Assembly (NCBI GenBank): GCA_023101725.1
Contig: JALJCO010003056.1
Coordinates: 1 to 64,000 of the forward strand
Length of the DNA: 64,000 nt
From: Atherinomorus stipes
Taxonomy: Eukaryota > Chordata > Actinopteri > Atheriniformes > Atherinidae
Direction of reading: 5' to 3'
Shown here: one piece after another, positions 12,375 to 26,909 of the stretch
Position numbering within the stretch: position 1 is the first letter of the stretch
How the letters are laid out: each line of letters starts with the position of its first letter
Translations under genes and position numbers: made by a program
The notes under the pieces: generated by a model
Databases searched by the model: none
What the model was told of the DNA's origin: nothing
The model's input: only the letters and a program-made list of their open reading frames with translations

Positions 12375-12894
12375 AAAGGTGAACAGATATTAACGTTTTC
12401 TTTTCATTTTTTTCACACCATTTCTTTCCTCAAAAACATAAATATTTTACATCTTCAAAGTGTTGGCATGTTATTTAAATGGAAAGATAAGAAACACCAA
12501 AATATCTATTTTAATTCTAGATGGTGAGGCAACAAAAAAGGAAATATGCCAAGAAGGGAGAATACTTTTGAAAGCCGCTCTAAGTTTTCATTTCCTGTGA
12601 CTGCTTCACATCAAAGGCATCACAGTTACTTGTGGTTAAAGTTCCTCATATCTTCAGTTTCTCTGATAGCCTATTTTTAATGATAGTAGACACCATAGCA
12701 AGAACAACCCTGGTGAAATGGCCACATTTATAGTGATGTCATGTTCAGAAAGATCTTCCCTCATCGTGTCCTGATCTGATCTGTTTGGCACTGCGGTTTG
12801 TGAGTTTACCTTGACAGCACCTTTAATGTAAAATCTACAGTATGTAGCACATGGTCATGCATTAGAATACAGAGGCACGTGACAAGGAAAAAAC

Positions 12895-13320
12895 TGCAAA
12901 GATAAGGAAAAGAAGAATAATCCCCTTAAGCTCATTTGCCATAAGAATCAACTGTCTGATTATTACTCTAAAATACAAGGCAAGAGCATGAATGGTCAAA
13001 ATAGCTGTAAAGTATCAACTTTTGAAATGATCATAGTGTCGTGTAAAACCACTGAGCCACCTCCAAGATGTTTCTGTATGAGCAACACTGAACTTCTTCT
13101 TGTTTCTGTCGGTTGCTTCCATGAAAAATACCAAAGATGATGCAATTTGACAGGAAAAGCAGTACACTTGCAACAACCAGGTGATGCCCAAACAGCTGTT
13201 AGCATTATTATAGCTCTGCATCTCAGTATGGTGTGCATAGTGTCCCCAAAAAGTTTGAGGTAACTGGATATGTGGAGAACAAAAGCTATCTACAGCAGAT
13301 GAGATATATCTGAAAGCCAC
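12895..13320. repeat. Unrecognised repeat, copy A
   Basis: It aligns by eye in the same orientation with 17375-17830. Shared blocks include TCCAAGAT-TTT, CTTGTTTCT (A) / CCTGTTTCT (B), AAATACCAAA, CCCAAACAGC and an identical GTGGAGAACAAAAGCTAT (13272-13289). Copy A carries about 50 extra bases before CCCAAACAGC. Its minus strand is open over 13015-13320 (101 codons) and shares SFCSP and a (E/D)AT(D/K) segment with copy B. I do not recognise the family. No terminal repeats were identified. Confidence 0.55.
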
Positions 13321-14274
13321 ACATCACTCAACCTTTCCAGGTTTGCTATTGCTACTGCAATTTGTTGGAGCCAAATTCAGTCACAAATGCATACAAATAA
13401 AATTTCTATCTAATTTTTTTCAAAACTATTTTCAATAAAAAGAAAAAAAAAAGACATTCCAATTCTGAGTAATATCTAAATCATTAAATTGTGTTTTACA
13501 TTTACATTTTAAACGGTGTCTATAATTTTTTGGAGATAGTGACTTCTGTCAATCTATTTTTGGATCTTATGTCAAGCTTGGAAAACTGGGATGAACATCC
13601 AAAGTATTTGTGCACAGACGCATTGTAATTTTCACTAGAAACCCCCATCACGCCCTGAAACTGCTCACCACATAATTACTGCACATGTACACTAAACTGA
13701 CTGTTGCTTATTTATGGCCTCTCACCCCATGCTCTCCTCTTTCTTTGCTACCATTCTGCCGGTCTCCTGAACTTCCCCCAGCATCCTGCTCCTCATTAGA
13801 AAGCCTTTCATGGTCAGAGCCAATAAAACTTCAATGAGAAGCAGCCTGAAGAAAACATGGCTGTTCTGTGGCTTTATTGAGCATTAATTATATAATCTCT
13901 GTACCAGACAGTAGAGAGCCAATCAGTTCTCCACTAGCATGGCCGACCTATGACCACATGTGGGACACAGTCAGACACATAAACTCACATTTCAAACACC
14001 AACTGACTCTGACACAGACACACATGAATGTCATGCATATACAAACCCATATATAATACAGACTGACATGTTATCACACACAAGCTTTGAGCCCACTAGA
14101 CTCATTAACCCCTGGCCACATGTGCTTAGCACTGCCTGATGTTCCTTCACAGAAACCAAATATGTGAGGCAAAAAAGCATTTGAAAAGCAAAAAAAAGCA
14201 GTCTGTGTGTCACAGTTATTTTTAGGCTAAGCAGAATTACGTTAATCATGTAGTTCCATGTTTGTGCAGGCCAG
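13321..14274. other. Upstream flank with no recognisable gene
   Basis: AT-rich non-coding sequence with an A-rich run at 13438-13453 and an ACACA-rich patch near 13960-14045. Nothing else was recognised. Confidence 0.45.
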
Positions 14275-15340
14275 ATACTGTAAAAAATATGGACGTATGT
14301 AGTATCCGGTCATGTCTGGATAGGGGAAAGTGAAGCCAGTTGGGCGTGTCGCACCGTTGCCATCTTGCCGTGTCACGTCTGTCATCACTCCTGGAAAATA
14401 CTAAAATGGGCAAGCGCGGCCTCGGGGCAAATAATTGGCAGCCAACATACTCTGGGCTAAATGCAAATTGAGCTAACTTGAAACCAACTGGAGCTAACGA
14501 AGATTAGCTTCCTGAGTGGTGGGATAAAAGCATGTTTGGACTTGCTGTTAGCTGCTTAAAACCACCATTTTGCTACTCCGCTGCAGACTGAGACCTTACC
14601 GAGAGCAAACAAGGAGTTAAAACATTATAGATTATGTTTCTTTCAACAATTTTTGCAATATTCTGCAAACTTGGGTTCACTACTCCATATGCTATGATTA
14701 ATTAAAGCTTTAAATATATAAATACTATTATACATCAGCTGTGAAAGTAATGGGGCTGAAAAAACATCCGCCAATCATCTCTGCATTCCTTAACTTTTTC
14801 ATTTGTCTATTGGCTCGTCAATCACTTTGACTACCATCGTAAGTGTAAGTGACGGTCAGTTCAACGGGTAATAGCCGAGATTGATCAATGAGATTGATTG
14901 GCGAGAGTAGCCTAATACTGTGACCCAGAAGCTGTGTGCACTCTTCTGACGTTTACAGCAGGTAGCTAATAATCGTTCTGCTAGCAGTTAGCAACATTCA
15001 GACAACATTCTGTTTACTTGCGTTTGTGACATGATGGGAGAATCTGCTGTCTGCTAAACACCGGAGTGGCTTGTGCAAGTTATTCTGTGGCTGGAGGAGG
15101 GAGCTGTGAATCTAGCAGGTTGCGCATGCGCATTATTCCAAAATTCAGTCTCTGCTTTCTGAAATGCTGAAACATCTTCTATAACACTTCGAAGTGATAG
15201 CCACTGGCCGGCAGGCTGGCATCCGGTCTGGCGCATGTCATTAAAAAGGATTTGCCCCTAATTATGTGTAATTTCAAGATTAAATAACATCTAAACGGAT
15301 GACTTATAACAAAAATTTATCCCCCTCACAGCTGACATGA
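14275..15340. repeat. Probable transposon-derived composite repeat
   Basis: It opens with a GGACGTATGTAGTATCCGGTC block followed closely by GGGCGTGTCGCACCGTTGCC. This pair recurs in a common teleost repeat. The stretch is richer in CpG than its flanks and includes a GCGCATGCGC palindrome near 15123. The typical closing block of that repeat, GGGAGTCTATGGGGATTTGC, appears at about 16063, so later insertions have probably split it. Boundaries are approximate. Confidence 0.45.
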
Positions 15341-15624
15341 AGGTAAACCTGACCTATGAAAGGCAGGGTGGATGATGTTTTTCAGGAGCATTTTTTACTA
15401 TATTGCTTAAAGTCTTCACTCCCCGATTGCAGCCAATTAAATGTAATGACACAAAAATCAAAAAAATTAATCACCTGTGGAAATACAGGACTGAAAAAAC
15501 TCCATTCAATGAAATTGTAACGGCCCGTGCTTATTGATTGAATGATTATACTGTATGTCCATCAAACTTGACTGCCATTTTGCCCTCTCACCCTCCCCAC
15601 GCGCTTGCAACTCGACGAAAGCGT

Positions 15625-16010
15625 CTCACAAACATGGCTGCTCATTGCTCTAATCTGTGCAGCTGGTTGCTCTTCAAAATCCACCGAAAAAAACAAACAA
15701 ACAAAAAAAACAAAAACAGATGTGGATCAAGTCATGGAGGTGTTGGTGTTTGCAGTGAGGATGTTTTACACTGCAGAAGAAGTTAGAGGTGAGGGAATTA
15801 TCACATTTAGAAACATGATTTCTCTACTGTTTACTGGCAAGCTAACAAGCTAGTCACTCGTCTGTTCTCAGTTATCTTTGCCGACAACCATCGGCACACA
15901 CGCTCCTGCGCTCTGGACGTATGGCTTCGGGTGGTTGTATTTTCTAGAATGTAGCTTGTTCGAACTGTTTTTTCCCCGACCCTGCCTTTAAACAATTTAA
16001 ATGATTTTTT
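15625..16010 (+). repeat. Dispersed repeat, plus-strand copy
   Basis: It matches 44590-44935 in inverted orientation. Shared segments include AAGCGTCTCACA, GTCATGGAGGTGTTGGTGTT, GAGGATGTTTTA and CTGTTTACTGG. The shared frame reads DQVMEVLVF-VRMFY in both copies. Similarity of the frame does not show that it is translated. The other copy sits inside an element with inverted TTAA-type ends, so this is probably a fragment of the same DNA transposon. Confidence 0.6.
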
Positions 16011-16098
16011 GAACCAGGCTACAAACATGTTTATTTCTGCTGTGAAGTTGCTCTTTTTAACATGGGAGTCTATGGGGATTTGCTCTGTTTTGGAGCCA

Positions 16099-16300
16099 CC
16101 GTGGTAGGGAACCCAGGTCCTCAAGGGCCGATGTCCCTTCAGGCTTTCCATTTCTCCCCACTCCAGCGCACCTGATTCATATCAAATGGATCTAAAAGCC
16201 AATTAAGTTCTGCACAGAGACTCATTGATTCAAATCAGGTGTGTAGAAGCAAGGACAAGTGGAAGACCTGCAGGATGAGGGCCAAGGTTCCCCACCCCTG
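16099..16300. mobile_element. hAT-like foldback MITE
   Basis: The left end runs GTGGTAGGGAACCCAGGTCC and the right end, reversed, CAGGGGTGGGGAACCTTGG. The interior is palindromic, with CACCTGATTCATATC on the left and GATTCAAATCAGGTGTG on the right. This pattern (GGNCCTCAAGGGC near the end, CACCTGATT inside) belongs to a MITE class common in teleosts and related in design to the element at 7732. A clean target duplication was not found. Confidence 0.65.
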
Positions 16301-16928
16301 CTGTAGTGGATCAAGAAAGAACTACAATTATTAAACTAAACTTCTGGGCTACACACTTTCCCAGCAGTTTGCCCCTTGGTCCAGGAACACACTTGACATT
16401 GTAGAACAAATGTGGAATTCATGTCCGTTATTATAGAGATCTAATAAAGGACATGTAGCCATTTGCCAGTTGGTGATTTGTGAGATGCTGTCCTATTTGT
16501 TTGGTCTGACGCAGTGATGAGGAGCAGGCTAATTACAGAGTAGTTTTTCTGAATGTCTTCATAAACAATGGCTATCTTCAAACATAGATGGATTTGGGGA
16601 CAGCAGATGACTCACGTTGTCACAATGCTCCCTTCTCTCACCTTCATTTCATTCTTCTGTCTTTGCTCCACGCTTTTGTCTGTCCGTCTGTCATGTGATA
16701 GCCTCTTATTTATGGCCTCTCTAAACGTTTTGATGTTTTTTGTCAGTCACTGCAATAATCTGCAGTGGCTTTCTACCCTAAACAATCCTAAAGCAAACAT
16801 CTGCCACAAGTCTGACATTATCCAACACTGTCTGACTCATACTGAAATGAGTAATTTGCATTATTCTGTGTGTGAGATGTGTGTGCGTTTGTCTATATTA
16901 CAAAATTCAGCATAAGTTTACTGTGATG
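16301..16928. other. Upstream flank with no recognisable gene
   Basis: No repeat ends or coding motifs were recognised. A 115-codon frame (16568-16915) has no family resemblance and no conservation signal that can be judged here. Confidence 0.45.
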
Positions 16929-17064
<136 letters not shown>

Positions 17065-17339
17065 TGGCTGAGTTATTGATATTATGCTGCCAATGCCATG
17101 ACAAGGAAATAGCCTTTCTGGGCTTGAGACTGGGAATTAGAAGTCAATGATCCTATTAGAGGCACTAAATAAACAGAAAAATCCCAAGAATGTACAAAAT
17201 GTAGTTTATTTTGTAAACAAACCTTTTTTTATAGATGCAAATGTCAGACTTCTGCCAAACAAAGCTAATTCAACAAACAGCTTTTGTTCAGGAAAAGTAT
17301 CTGCACAACAGTGAAAGCATGATTGGACAGTGAATAGAG

Positions 17340-17347
17340 TTCCTTAT

Positions 17348-17369
<22 letters not shown>
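17340..17369. repeat. Poly(A) tract
   Basis: A run of about 20 adenines followed by an AAGAAGAAAAA-rich stretch, just before copy B of the unrecognised repeat. It could be the tail of a retroposed sequence, but no matching body or target duplication was found. Confidence 0.9.
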
Positions 17370-17374
<5 letters not shown>

Positions 17375-17378
<4 letters not shown>

Positions 17379-17830
17379 TTTATTGAAATTAGGCAAAGAA
17401 AAATAACCCACTTATGCTCAGATGCTATAGAAATCAGCTGTCATTCTAAAACACGACACAAGAGCAGGAAGGGTCACTTATGTAGTAACAGTAGTAAAGT
17501 GTAAACTTATAAAATTATTACTGCATGTACACAACTGCTGAGCATCTCCAAGATATTTATGTCTCAAGAGCACAGACCTTGTTCCTGTTTCTTTAGTTGC
17601 ATCCATTAAAATACCAAATTTGCCCAAACAGCCTTCAGCAGATAACTTTGCATCTCTCAGCTTGATGTGAGTCTTCTTAAAAAGTTTGTGCAAACTGATA
17701 AGTGGAGAACAAAAGCTATGAACAGCTTCTGGAAGTGATGTTCTGATACAGACCCAAGATGCATCTGGCCTTTCAGTTGATCCATACTGTTCACTGAACC
17801 TCATCAGAAATGGTCTCCATGGAAGGGTGG
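17375..17830. repeat. Unrecognised repeat, copy B
   Basis: Second copy of the repeat at 12895-13320, in the same orientation and about 4.5 kb away. The identical GTGGAGAACAAAAGCTAT lies at 17702-17719. The minus strand is open over 136 codons (17478-17888). In the aligned part it shares SFCSP and a DAT(K)ET segment with copy A. The gap against copy A is about 54 bases, a multiple of three. A run of about 20 A lies immediately upstream. Family unknown. Confidence 0.55.
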
Positions 17831-18229
17831 CTGCAAAGAAGACGTTCTTAGGAAAGGGAAACAGGAAGAAAAGGTTGAGGTATGTCAAATAACTTCAACC
17901 TGGACTGAAATTCAGCGATGACAGGCCCTACGGAATGATGAATATACAGTACTGTATCCATGTTTTTGCCTCAAATGCTGTATTTTTATTCATGTTTGCA
18001 CTTGTTTCAACAAATGGTCATATCTGCTGTTTTCCCGACAACACATAAAGAAGTGAGGGGGGGGGGGCTCGAGACTTTTTGCATTGCAGGCTAACGGATA
18101 TTCTGTTGGTATGGTTAAGCAGCGCAGAGAAACACGTAGAATAAGGGAGGAAGGAAATCCGCAGGTGACGTAAACCTGGGAACAAGGCAAGTAGTTATTT
18201 AACGGGCTGATTAATTGCAGCTTGAGGAG

Positions 18230-19237
18230 TGATGAGGCTCGTGGGTTCATCGCCCAGATACTTTTGGCCGAGTGTGCTTAGCACTGTGGGTGGGAATGGG
18301 TTCGAGGGCACGCCCGCAGGCCCCGCGTGACACCTGGCCGGCGGTGATCGAGCTGTCAGGGCGCGCAGAGCGCGTTCCTTACCTGAGCACCAGACCACCC
18401 TATAGTCCAATCACTACAGTCATACTGACGCTAAATGAGAAGGACAGGCTTTTCTATAACTACCCACCTGTCTAACTTTTTAGACGGTGATGTTATTCGG
18501 AAACATGTCTAAAAATAATATTTAAATGACAAGGATGAAACGAAAATGGCAGAGGTTGCTCTAAACCTCTGCTCCCCATCTCCCTCTCCTCCTCTCTGTG
18601 TCCGCCTGCTTTTCCCCGCCTCTCTCTCATTCCACAGAGTGGCAGCGCTGGCACAGCATCGTTCAGAAAACCCCGAGCGGAGCTGCGGTATCTGCCTGTG
18701 TGCACCTCTTTACTCTGATCCCTCCGGGCCGTTAAAGCCGGCAGGCGTGAGTCAACAGAACCAGGCTGCAAGGCGTCAGCCAGTGCAGTGCTATTTTTTG
18801 ACATGACTTAAAATAGCTTATTTCAGCTGCAAATGCGTAACCTAATTCTTTCATCTCTTGCTTCTCCCTCTGTAGGTGAGCCAAAACCCCAACGGTGGAT
18901 AAATCAGACAGGAGATCTATACTTATCCTGGGTAGCCTTCTGCAGGAGAAGATTATTATTTGGGGGGAATAATAAAGCTCCTGTCCTGTCCTCAGGAAGA
19001 GACGGGACATCTGCGCTGTGAATCGCTCCCGTGCCGTGCAGCAGTGCGCGGAGAGCAGACGCACTATAAGGACAGACGGGAGCAAGAAGGTGGAGGATAT
19101 TTTACGCACAGCACCACCAAGTACCCTGTTCCGCTCTAAGTCGAAGTCCTCTACACCGTGAGGGACTCAACACTGTCTTCTCGTGTCTTGGTCGGATTTT
19201 CACTTGACTAAGTCCAAAGCTACAGGGGTCTGCAGGA
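18230..19237 (+). promoter_or_regulatory. gpc1: CpG-rich promoter and 5' leader region of gpc1
   Basis: This is the only host-gene-associated stretch dense in CpG. The CpG clusters lie at about 18230-18400, 18640-18750 and 19000-19340, and continue into exon 1. It directly precedes the start codon. A TATAAG hexamer at 19065-19070 could be a TATA element giving a leader of about 140 bases, but CpG-island promoters usually start at several sites, so this is weak. A pyrimidine tract ending in TAG near 18873 and a GTGAGT-like donor near 18746 could mark an intron within the leader. If transcription begins upstream of 18833, the leader would contain upstream ATGs, including a 62-codon frame at 18833-19021. 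Transcription start sites are inferred, not seen. Confidence 0.6.
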
Positions 19238-19397
19238 ATGGATTCCTTCATTATAGCGGCTCTGGCACTGTGCTCTCTTACAGCGCCAGTCTTTGGGGAC
19301 AAAGGGACCAGCAAAGCCCGGAGTTGTTCGGATATCCGACAGTTTTACGGTGGAAAGGGATTCTCTCTGGATGGTGTCCCTCAGTCTGAAATGTCAG
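19238..19397 (+). CDS. gpc1: Glypican-1, coding exon 1 (partial gene)
   Basis: First coding exon of a glypican, a cell-surface heparan sulfate proteoglycan core protein that is GPI-anchored and modulates FGF, Wnt, Hedgehog and BMP signalling (family knowledge). Seen here: an ATG in good context (G at -3, G at +4), a hydrophobic signal peptide at about residues 1-20 ending ...PVFG, then a KARSC motif with the first conserved cysteine (Cys30) and the segment RQFYGGKGFSL, which resembles the RQxYGAKGFSL segment of vertebrate GPC1 and GPC6. The exon ends in a phase-1 donor (G|GTAAGA) after 53 codons plus one base. It joins in frame to the exon at 63534. GPC1 is preferred over GPC6, GPC2 and GPC4 because of the combined match of exons 1 and 2, especially CPQGYTCCTSEMED in exon 2. 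The fish paralogue (gpc1a or gpc1b) cannot be assigned. The N-linked, GAG-attachment and GPI regions lie outside the window. Confidence 0.93.
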
Positions 19398-22384
<2,987 letters not shown>

Positions 22385-23655
22385 TGATAGATAGACAGAG
22401 ATAAATAAGATCATATCAGTCTATTTGATTTTGGTTAAAATGTAAAAAAAAAAACGATCTATATTGATTGAATTGATGTGCATCATTAAACAGTGTGTAT
22501 AGCTCCCTATTCTTAAGCAATTTGCCGTGGAGAAAAGCCATGCAAAAGAAAGCTATTGAGCGCAGGGTGAGCTGTTTGTTAGCACAGTGCTGAAGTGATG
22601 TTTACAGGACCACTGCAGCATTATGAGCCGAGCACTTTAAAAATGAAAAACAAGTTCAAAGAGAATAAAGTAAACTGATTGATGCTTGTAGAATGAGCAC
22701 GATGATTCAACTTTTAATAGTGTGATCAGTTTTGGAGAGACCCTTTTTTTTTTTTTTTTTTTTGTCACTGTTTACCAAAAATGGATGATTGATTTTTATG
22801 ATACTCATCTGTCTCCTCCCTACGCTGCCCCCTCCCTGTCCCACCCCATCATTACAGTCTTGATGACTTATCTTTTTGTCTTTCAGGGGATGACATTCTT
22901 CATCTCTGTGTGTGTGTCTCTCTCATCAGCTCTTAGAGAGAGAAAGGCGCCAGGCGCTCTTTGAAAGCAGCTGGCAGCCAATGAGTGTTAGATCCTCAAT
23001 GTCACACCAGTCTATACAAAGAGACAAGCTGTATGAGACATCTGCAGGAAGGCTGGTAACATTTTGGCATTGATTTTCCCATGGTGTATTTGTGTTGTTG
23101 CAGATTGCTGGTTGCTACAGACCAACTGAGTCATATGGTGCTCTGAAGTGTCATCTCTAACCAGTGTTTGGCTAATGATACAGTGGGACTGCTGCTCACC
23201 AGCCCTGCTAGGTCACTAAGGGCTGGCTTGTGGCTGGAAATATGGAGTGATCAGTATGGTAACCCACTGTTAGAAGTGTGGGAATGTTTTGAACTCAGCT
23301 GCTTGATGCTGATTGTATCTTAAAATGTGTAACAGCAGCGTTGTAGCTGAAACGGAGCATGTGGTTTTGTTTTTGTTAAGTTGCCACCTCCAGGGCAGTT
23401 TATTCACCTTTTTGTCTGTGATTAGTGATAAGATATTAACTGCTAATGTGTTTGACACTGGATGTGTTATGTTACTGCATTAGCAAACAGCTATGATAAA
23501 GAAACAAGTACACTGACACAAAATAGACAAAGCAAACTTGGTTCAGCACCTTATTTAAATCTTTTATTACCAATAGTTTGCTATAAGGTTTGAATCAGTT
23601 TTATTTAGTGATATAAAAGGAACCTCTTTTCTACCAACTTAAAGGTAAAACAATA

Positions 23656-25053
23656 GGGCCTGATTTACGAAGAATCAAATGCGAGTCTAATGTCTTTGCC
23701 TCGCAAAAAAAATAGCGTGCGCTGTCATTTTAGCGTTTGCGGGTGACCTACAAAGATTACACGCGCAATCTGTAAAGGCGCAAAAGCAGGATTTAAATGA
23801 GGATTTAGCGTGCGCTCTCCCGCGCCACGGAAAGTTCAGAAGAACGTGTGGTAAACGCAAAATGAAATTCATCCGGATAGAGAGATGTTAGTTTCAGAGA
23901 TATAATGAGGCAAATAAAAAAAGAATATAAGATAAATATGAAGAGTTCATTTGCAAAAGTAGACAAACGCCATTTAGAAAAAACGGAGTTAACTGCTTTT
24001 GAAATAAACTCTTCATTTCTTTTGATTATTTTCACCAAATAAGCTCACATGAAGTAGAGGGTTTTAATGATGTTAAATGGAGATATGACGTTTGTACGGA
24101 CAGTAACAAAAGCAGTTACTCCGTTTGTCCATAGTGGCATTTGCCTGTTTTTGCAAATGAACTCTTCATATAATAATTATAAATAAAAAAATGAGCAGGT
24201 TCCCTGTGGATCGTAAGAAGAGGCAGTTTAAGGACATGGATAAGGACACGCTGTTGAAGATGATCTGATATTACGCACAGACTGCGCGCTCTTTGGCACA
24301 ATGAGGCGCTGGACCTGGTAATTGCCCCACCCCAAGAAAACTAGTAAAAAATAGTATAATAATTTGTGCGACGTTACTGGTTATTTTCACTAAGTTTTCT
24401 GTGGGGTGGGGGCCAACTATGAGGAAGGCAACCATAAAGAGAGTTGTGGGTGTGGAGGAGAGGAGATGATTTTAATTTAGAAATATGCATTGGCAAAAAG
24501 TAAAAGAAAATAAAAAGACATAAATAATGTCAGTTTACTCCATGATGCTGAGCTGCAGATGTTCTGGTTCATCTGTTTAGAATAACTTGTGTTAAACAGT
24601 GATGTTGATTGTTATTTAATTAAATAATGAAAATTGCGTGTCGCCTGAACACATCATGAGAAATGATTTGACCGATGTCTGCAGTCCTGTGTGCAGCATT
24701 CTTTCAGCCATCAGTGCGTAAAGCTGCCAGTTATACCTGCTTTTCAGACGTGCTAAATTACACGCATTTTTTTGCGCCCGCTTTCCGTTGAACGGTTGAT
24801 AGATCACATTTGCGCGTATTAAACTGAGGTTTTGCATAGTCTCCTCCCAATATTTTGCGCCTTCTGGCAGAAACGCCCAGTTTGCATATTCATCTGCAGC
24901 AGATGCGCAAAATGGACAGCGGCGCTATTTTGCCCCTTAATAGGCGCAAACCTCCTTTTGCCCTGCTTTGTAAATCAGCTCTGGCGGATTATTGCGTGCG
25001 TAATGAAGATAGCGCCCGTTTTAACAAGCGCAAACCTTTCGTAAATCGGGCCC
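23656..25053. mobile_element. Harbinger-like foldback DNA transposon, 1.4 kb
   Basis: It begins GGGCCTGATTTACGAAG and ends with the inverted form GGGCCCGATTTACGAAAG, flanked on both sides by ATA. The outer parts are rich in GCGCAAA/TTTGCGC words and palindromic to each other. An inner foldback has 64-bp arms (about 23938-24001 and 24107-24170) around a 105-bp loop. Short targets of three bases and GGGCC-type ends fit PIF/Harbinger (Tourist-like) elements, although their usual target is TWA, not ATA. No transposase was recognised. A short K/R/D-rich frame near 24191 could be a relic of its DNA-binding protein. Confidence 0.7.
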
Positions 25054-25689
25054 ATAGAGCTTTGGTCAGTGGTTTATCATGATGCTTATATAACTGTGAG
25101 AGGTTTGGGGAGAAAAAAATATGCTTGTTTTGTTTTATCTATATTTTCTTCTACATCCAATTTTTGCAATTCACTGAATACATAGCTCAATTACTCCACC
25201 ACAGGCTGCTTTTTCTGGACTGATCAGAAAGTTTTTTTCCCTACACAGTAAAAAGACATGAAATCCTCTACAGATTTTATGTGCTGTGGATACATGTATC
25301 TAACGTTATTCTTATTATATAGTCAGTAGTTCTGTCAAAAGCACAATGTTTTTACTACTGGCTCCCTCGTGACTTCTTCCACTGAAGGTAGCATGTGACC
25401 AGTGGAACCAGTCTCTCCCTGCCTGGTCTATGCACTGCACACACACCTCTACAAGCATCTGTGTATCATCAGTTGTTGGGTTCACAATTGCCACGTGTTA
25501 ACTTTTACCATGTTTCCAACTGCTTGCCTACATTCAAACAACTTTTTACAAGTATTTCTATTAGTAATTATTTTGGTATTAATTTACAGGATACCACATA
25601 GATATGTCAGGACATGCGAACAGGCGTGGTGAGCTATAGTACCCAGGAGGATTACAATACATAACTCTGGTCTTGGCATCCCTTCACTG

Positions 25690-26157
25690 ATAGCCCTTTC
25701 CATTTCCAGATTGACTTTGAGGTTTTATTGCTTACTTTTAAAATTTCATGTGAATTGGTGCCATCTAATTTAACATATTTTCTTCACATAACACCTCCCC
25801 CTCCCCTCTGTAAGAGCATTGCAGTCAACCAGCCAGTCACAGTAAGATTTTCTTGTATCTATTCAAACATGGAGGTGATTAAGCTCTTGCAGTGTCTGTC
25901 TTAGATATTTAAAGCAGTGTACTTCTTCATACATTTCTTTGACTATTGACATATTTAAATCACTGACTCAGACTCACATATTCGTTTTGGAATTTTGGAG
26001 CCCATTTGAAGCCAACTTTATATTGGCTTCAATGCCTTTTTAGTTTATTGTCCATTTGTTCCTGATTGTTGTGTTTTTGTACTGTTTATTTTCTCTCCAC
26101 ACCTTTGATTTAAAAGCACTTTGGCCAACTTTGCTGTTAGTTATTGCGCTTTACTAA
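25690..26157 (+). mobile_element. Decayed LINE (L2/CR1-like) 3' fragment
   Basis: The + strand reads IDFEVLLLTFK followed by LVPSNLTYFL. This matches the (R)IDFKxLLLTFKA...LAPxYLxDLL segment at the C-terminus of the reverse transcriptase protein of fish L2/CR1-type LINEs. Downstream, AAAAGCACTTTGGCCAACTT and GCGCTTTAC match the usual 3' tail of these elements (AAAGCACTTTGGTCAA, GTGCTTTATAAA). The frame is interrupted, and most of the element is missing. Confidence 0.6.
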
Positions 26158-26872
26158 CAGGTTTTTCATCTCACCTTGAGCTCCTAAAAGATAACAGACC
26201 TCTTATGTGTTCTATGTACATTCATGAGAGCTTCCTGGATAAAAGAATGGAATCTAGGAAAACTGGAGCGCTATAATGGTGTTTATGATTTGTGCACCTA
26301 CTGTGTATCCAACAGGGAAATAGATTAAATCAGCAATGCTACATATATTGCTACACTGTAAAGAGCTCTGAGATAGAGAAAAAAACTGACAAACTCGCTA
26401 AAAGCATAGATAGCAAATACAGCATGTGTGTTGCAATATGATGCTACAGGCTTGTATCATATCTAGATGCTGCTCTTACTCTCCATATGGTGGAAAACTA
26501 ACTGATCTCACTGAATTACACATGAATGGAACTCATTAACTGTCTTGGAGATAAGAGAGGCGCAGCTTATTTGAAGGTTAATGTCAGCATAAAGCCCTGT
26601 GCTTCTGTTAGTCTTCCTCCTCTGACAGATTAAAGCAAAGGCAACAGTTGTTTCTGTATTACAGTGTGCAGGCTCATAACTCTGCTGTGGTTTAAAGAGT
26701 GTCAATTCCTGCATCTGGGATCCTGTCGGCGCTTGCTGTGTATGTTTGTGGGTGTGCAACTGAATATACTGAAGTTGTTAAAATGCTGAAGTCAGTAAGA
26801 AGCCTCTTGAAGCATTAAGCCATAATGGGCTGCAGGGAGCATGAAACAGACCACATGTGTTTGATGTTCACG

Positions 26873-26875
<3 letters not shown>

Positions 26876-26907
<32 letters not shown>
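26876..26907 (+). repeat. (AG)16 microsatellite
   Basis: Sixteen perfect AG units within gpc1 intron 1. Non-coding. Confidence 0.97.

Positions 26908-26909
<2 letters not shown>

Larger units (their letters stand above)
10885..12585 (+). mobile_element. Tc1-like transposon relic, split by a later insertion
   Basis: The left part (about 10940-11170) encodes the middle of a Tc1-type transposase: VKHGGGSI, then an ENL motif and a degenerate FKEDxxQKHxAKK (normally FQQDNDPKHTAK, which carries the second catalytic Asp). It includes in-frame stops. The right part resumes at 12171 with SPDLNPTENLWHDLK, which carries the third catalytic acidic residue. The non-coding end that follows, including CATCTTCAAAGTGTTGGCATG and GAATACTTTTGAAAGCC near 12582, matches the Tc1 3' end of fish. 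About 1 kb of foreign DNA lies between the halves. The 5' end and the first half of the transposase were not found. Confidence 0.8.

Noticed and set aside
18260..18310. tRNA-like A box (TGGCCGAGTG) and B box (GGTTCGA)
   Set aside because: The boxes are only 34 bases apart, no acceptor stem or anticodon arm can be formed, and the region is a CpG-rich promoter where such words arise by chance.
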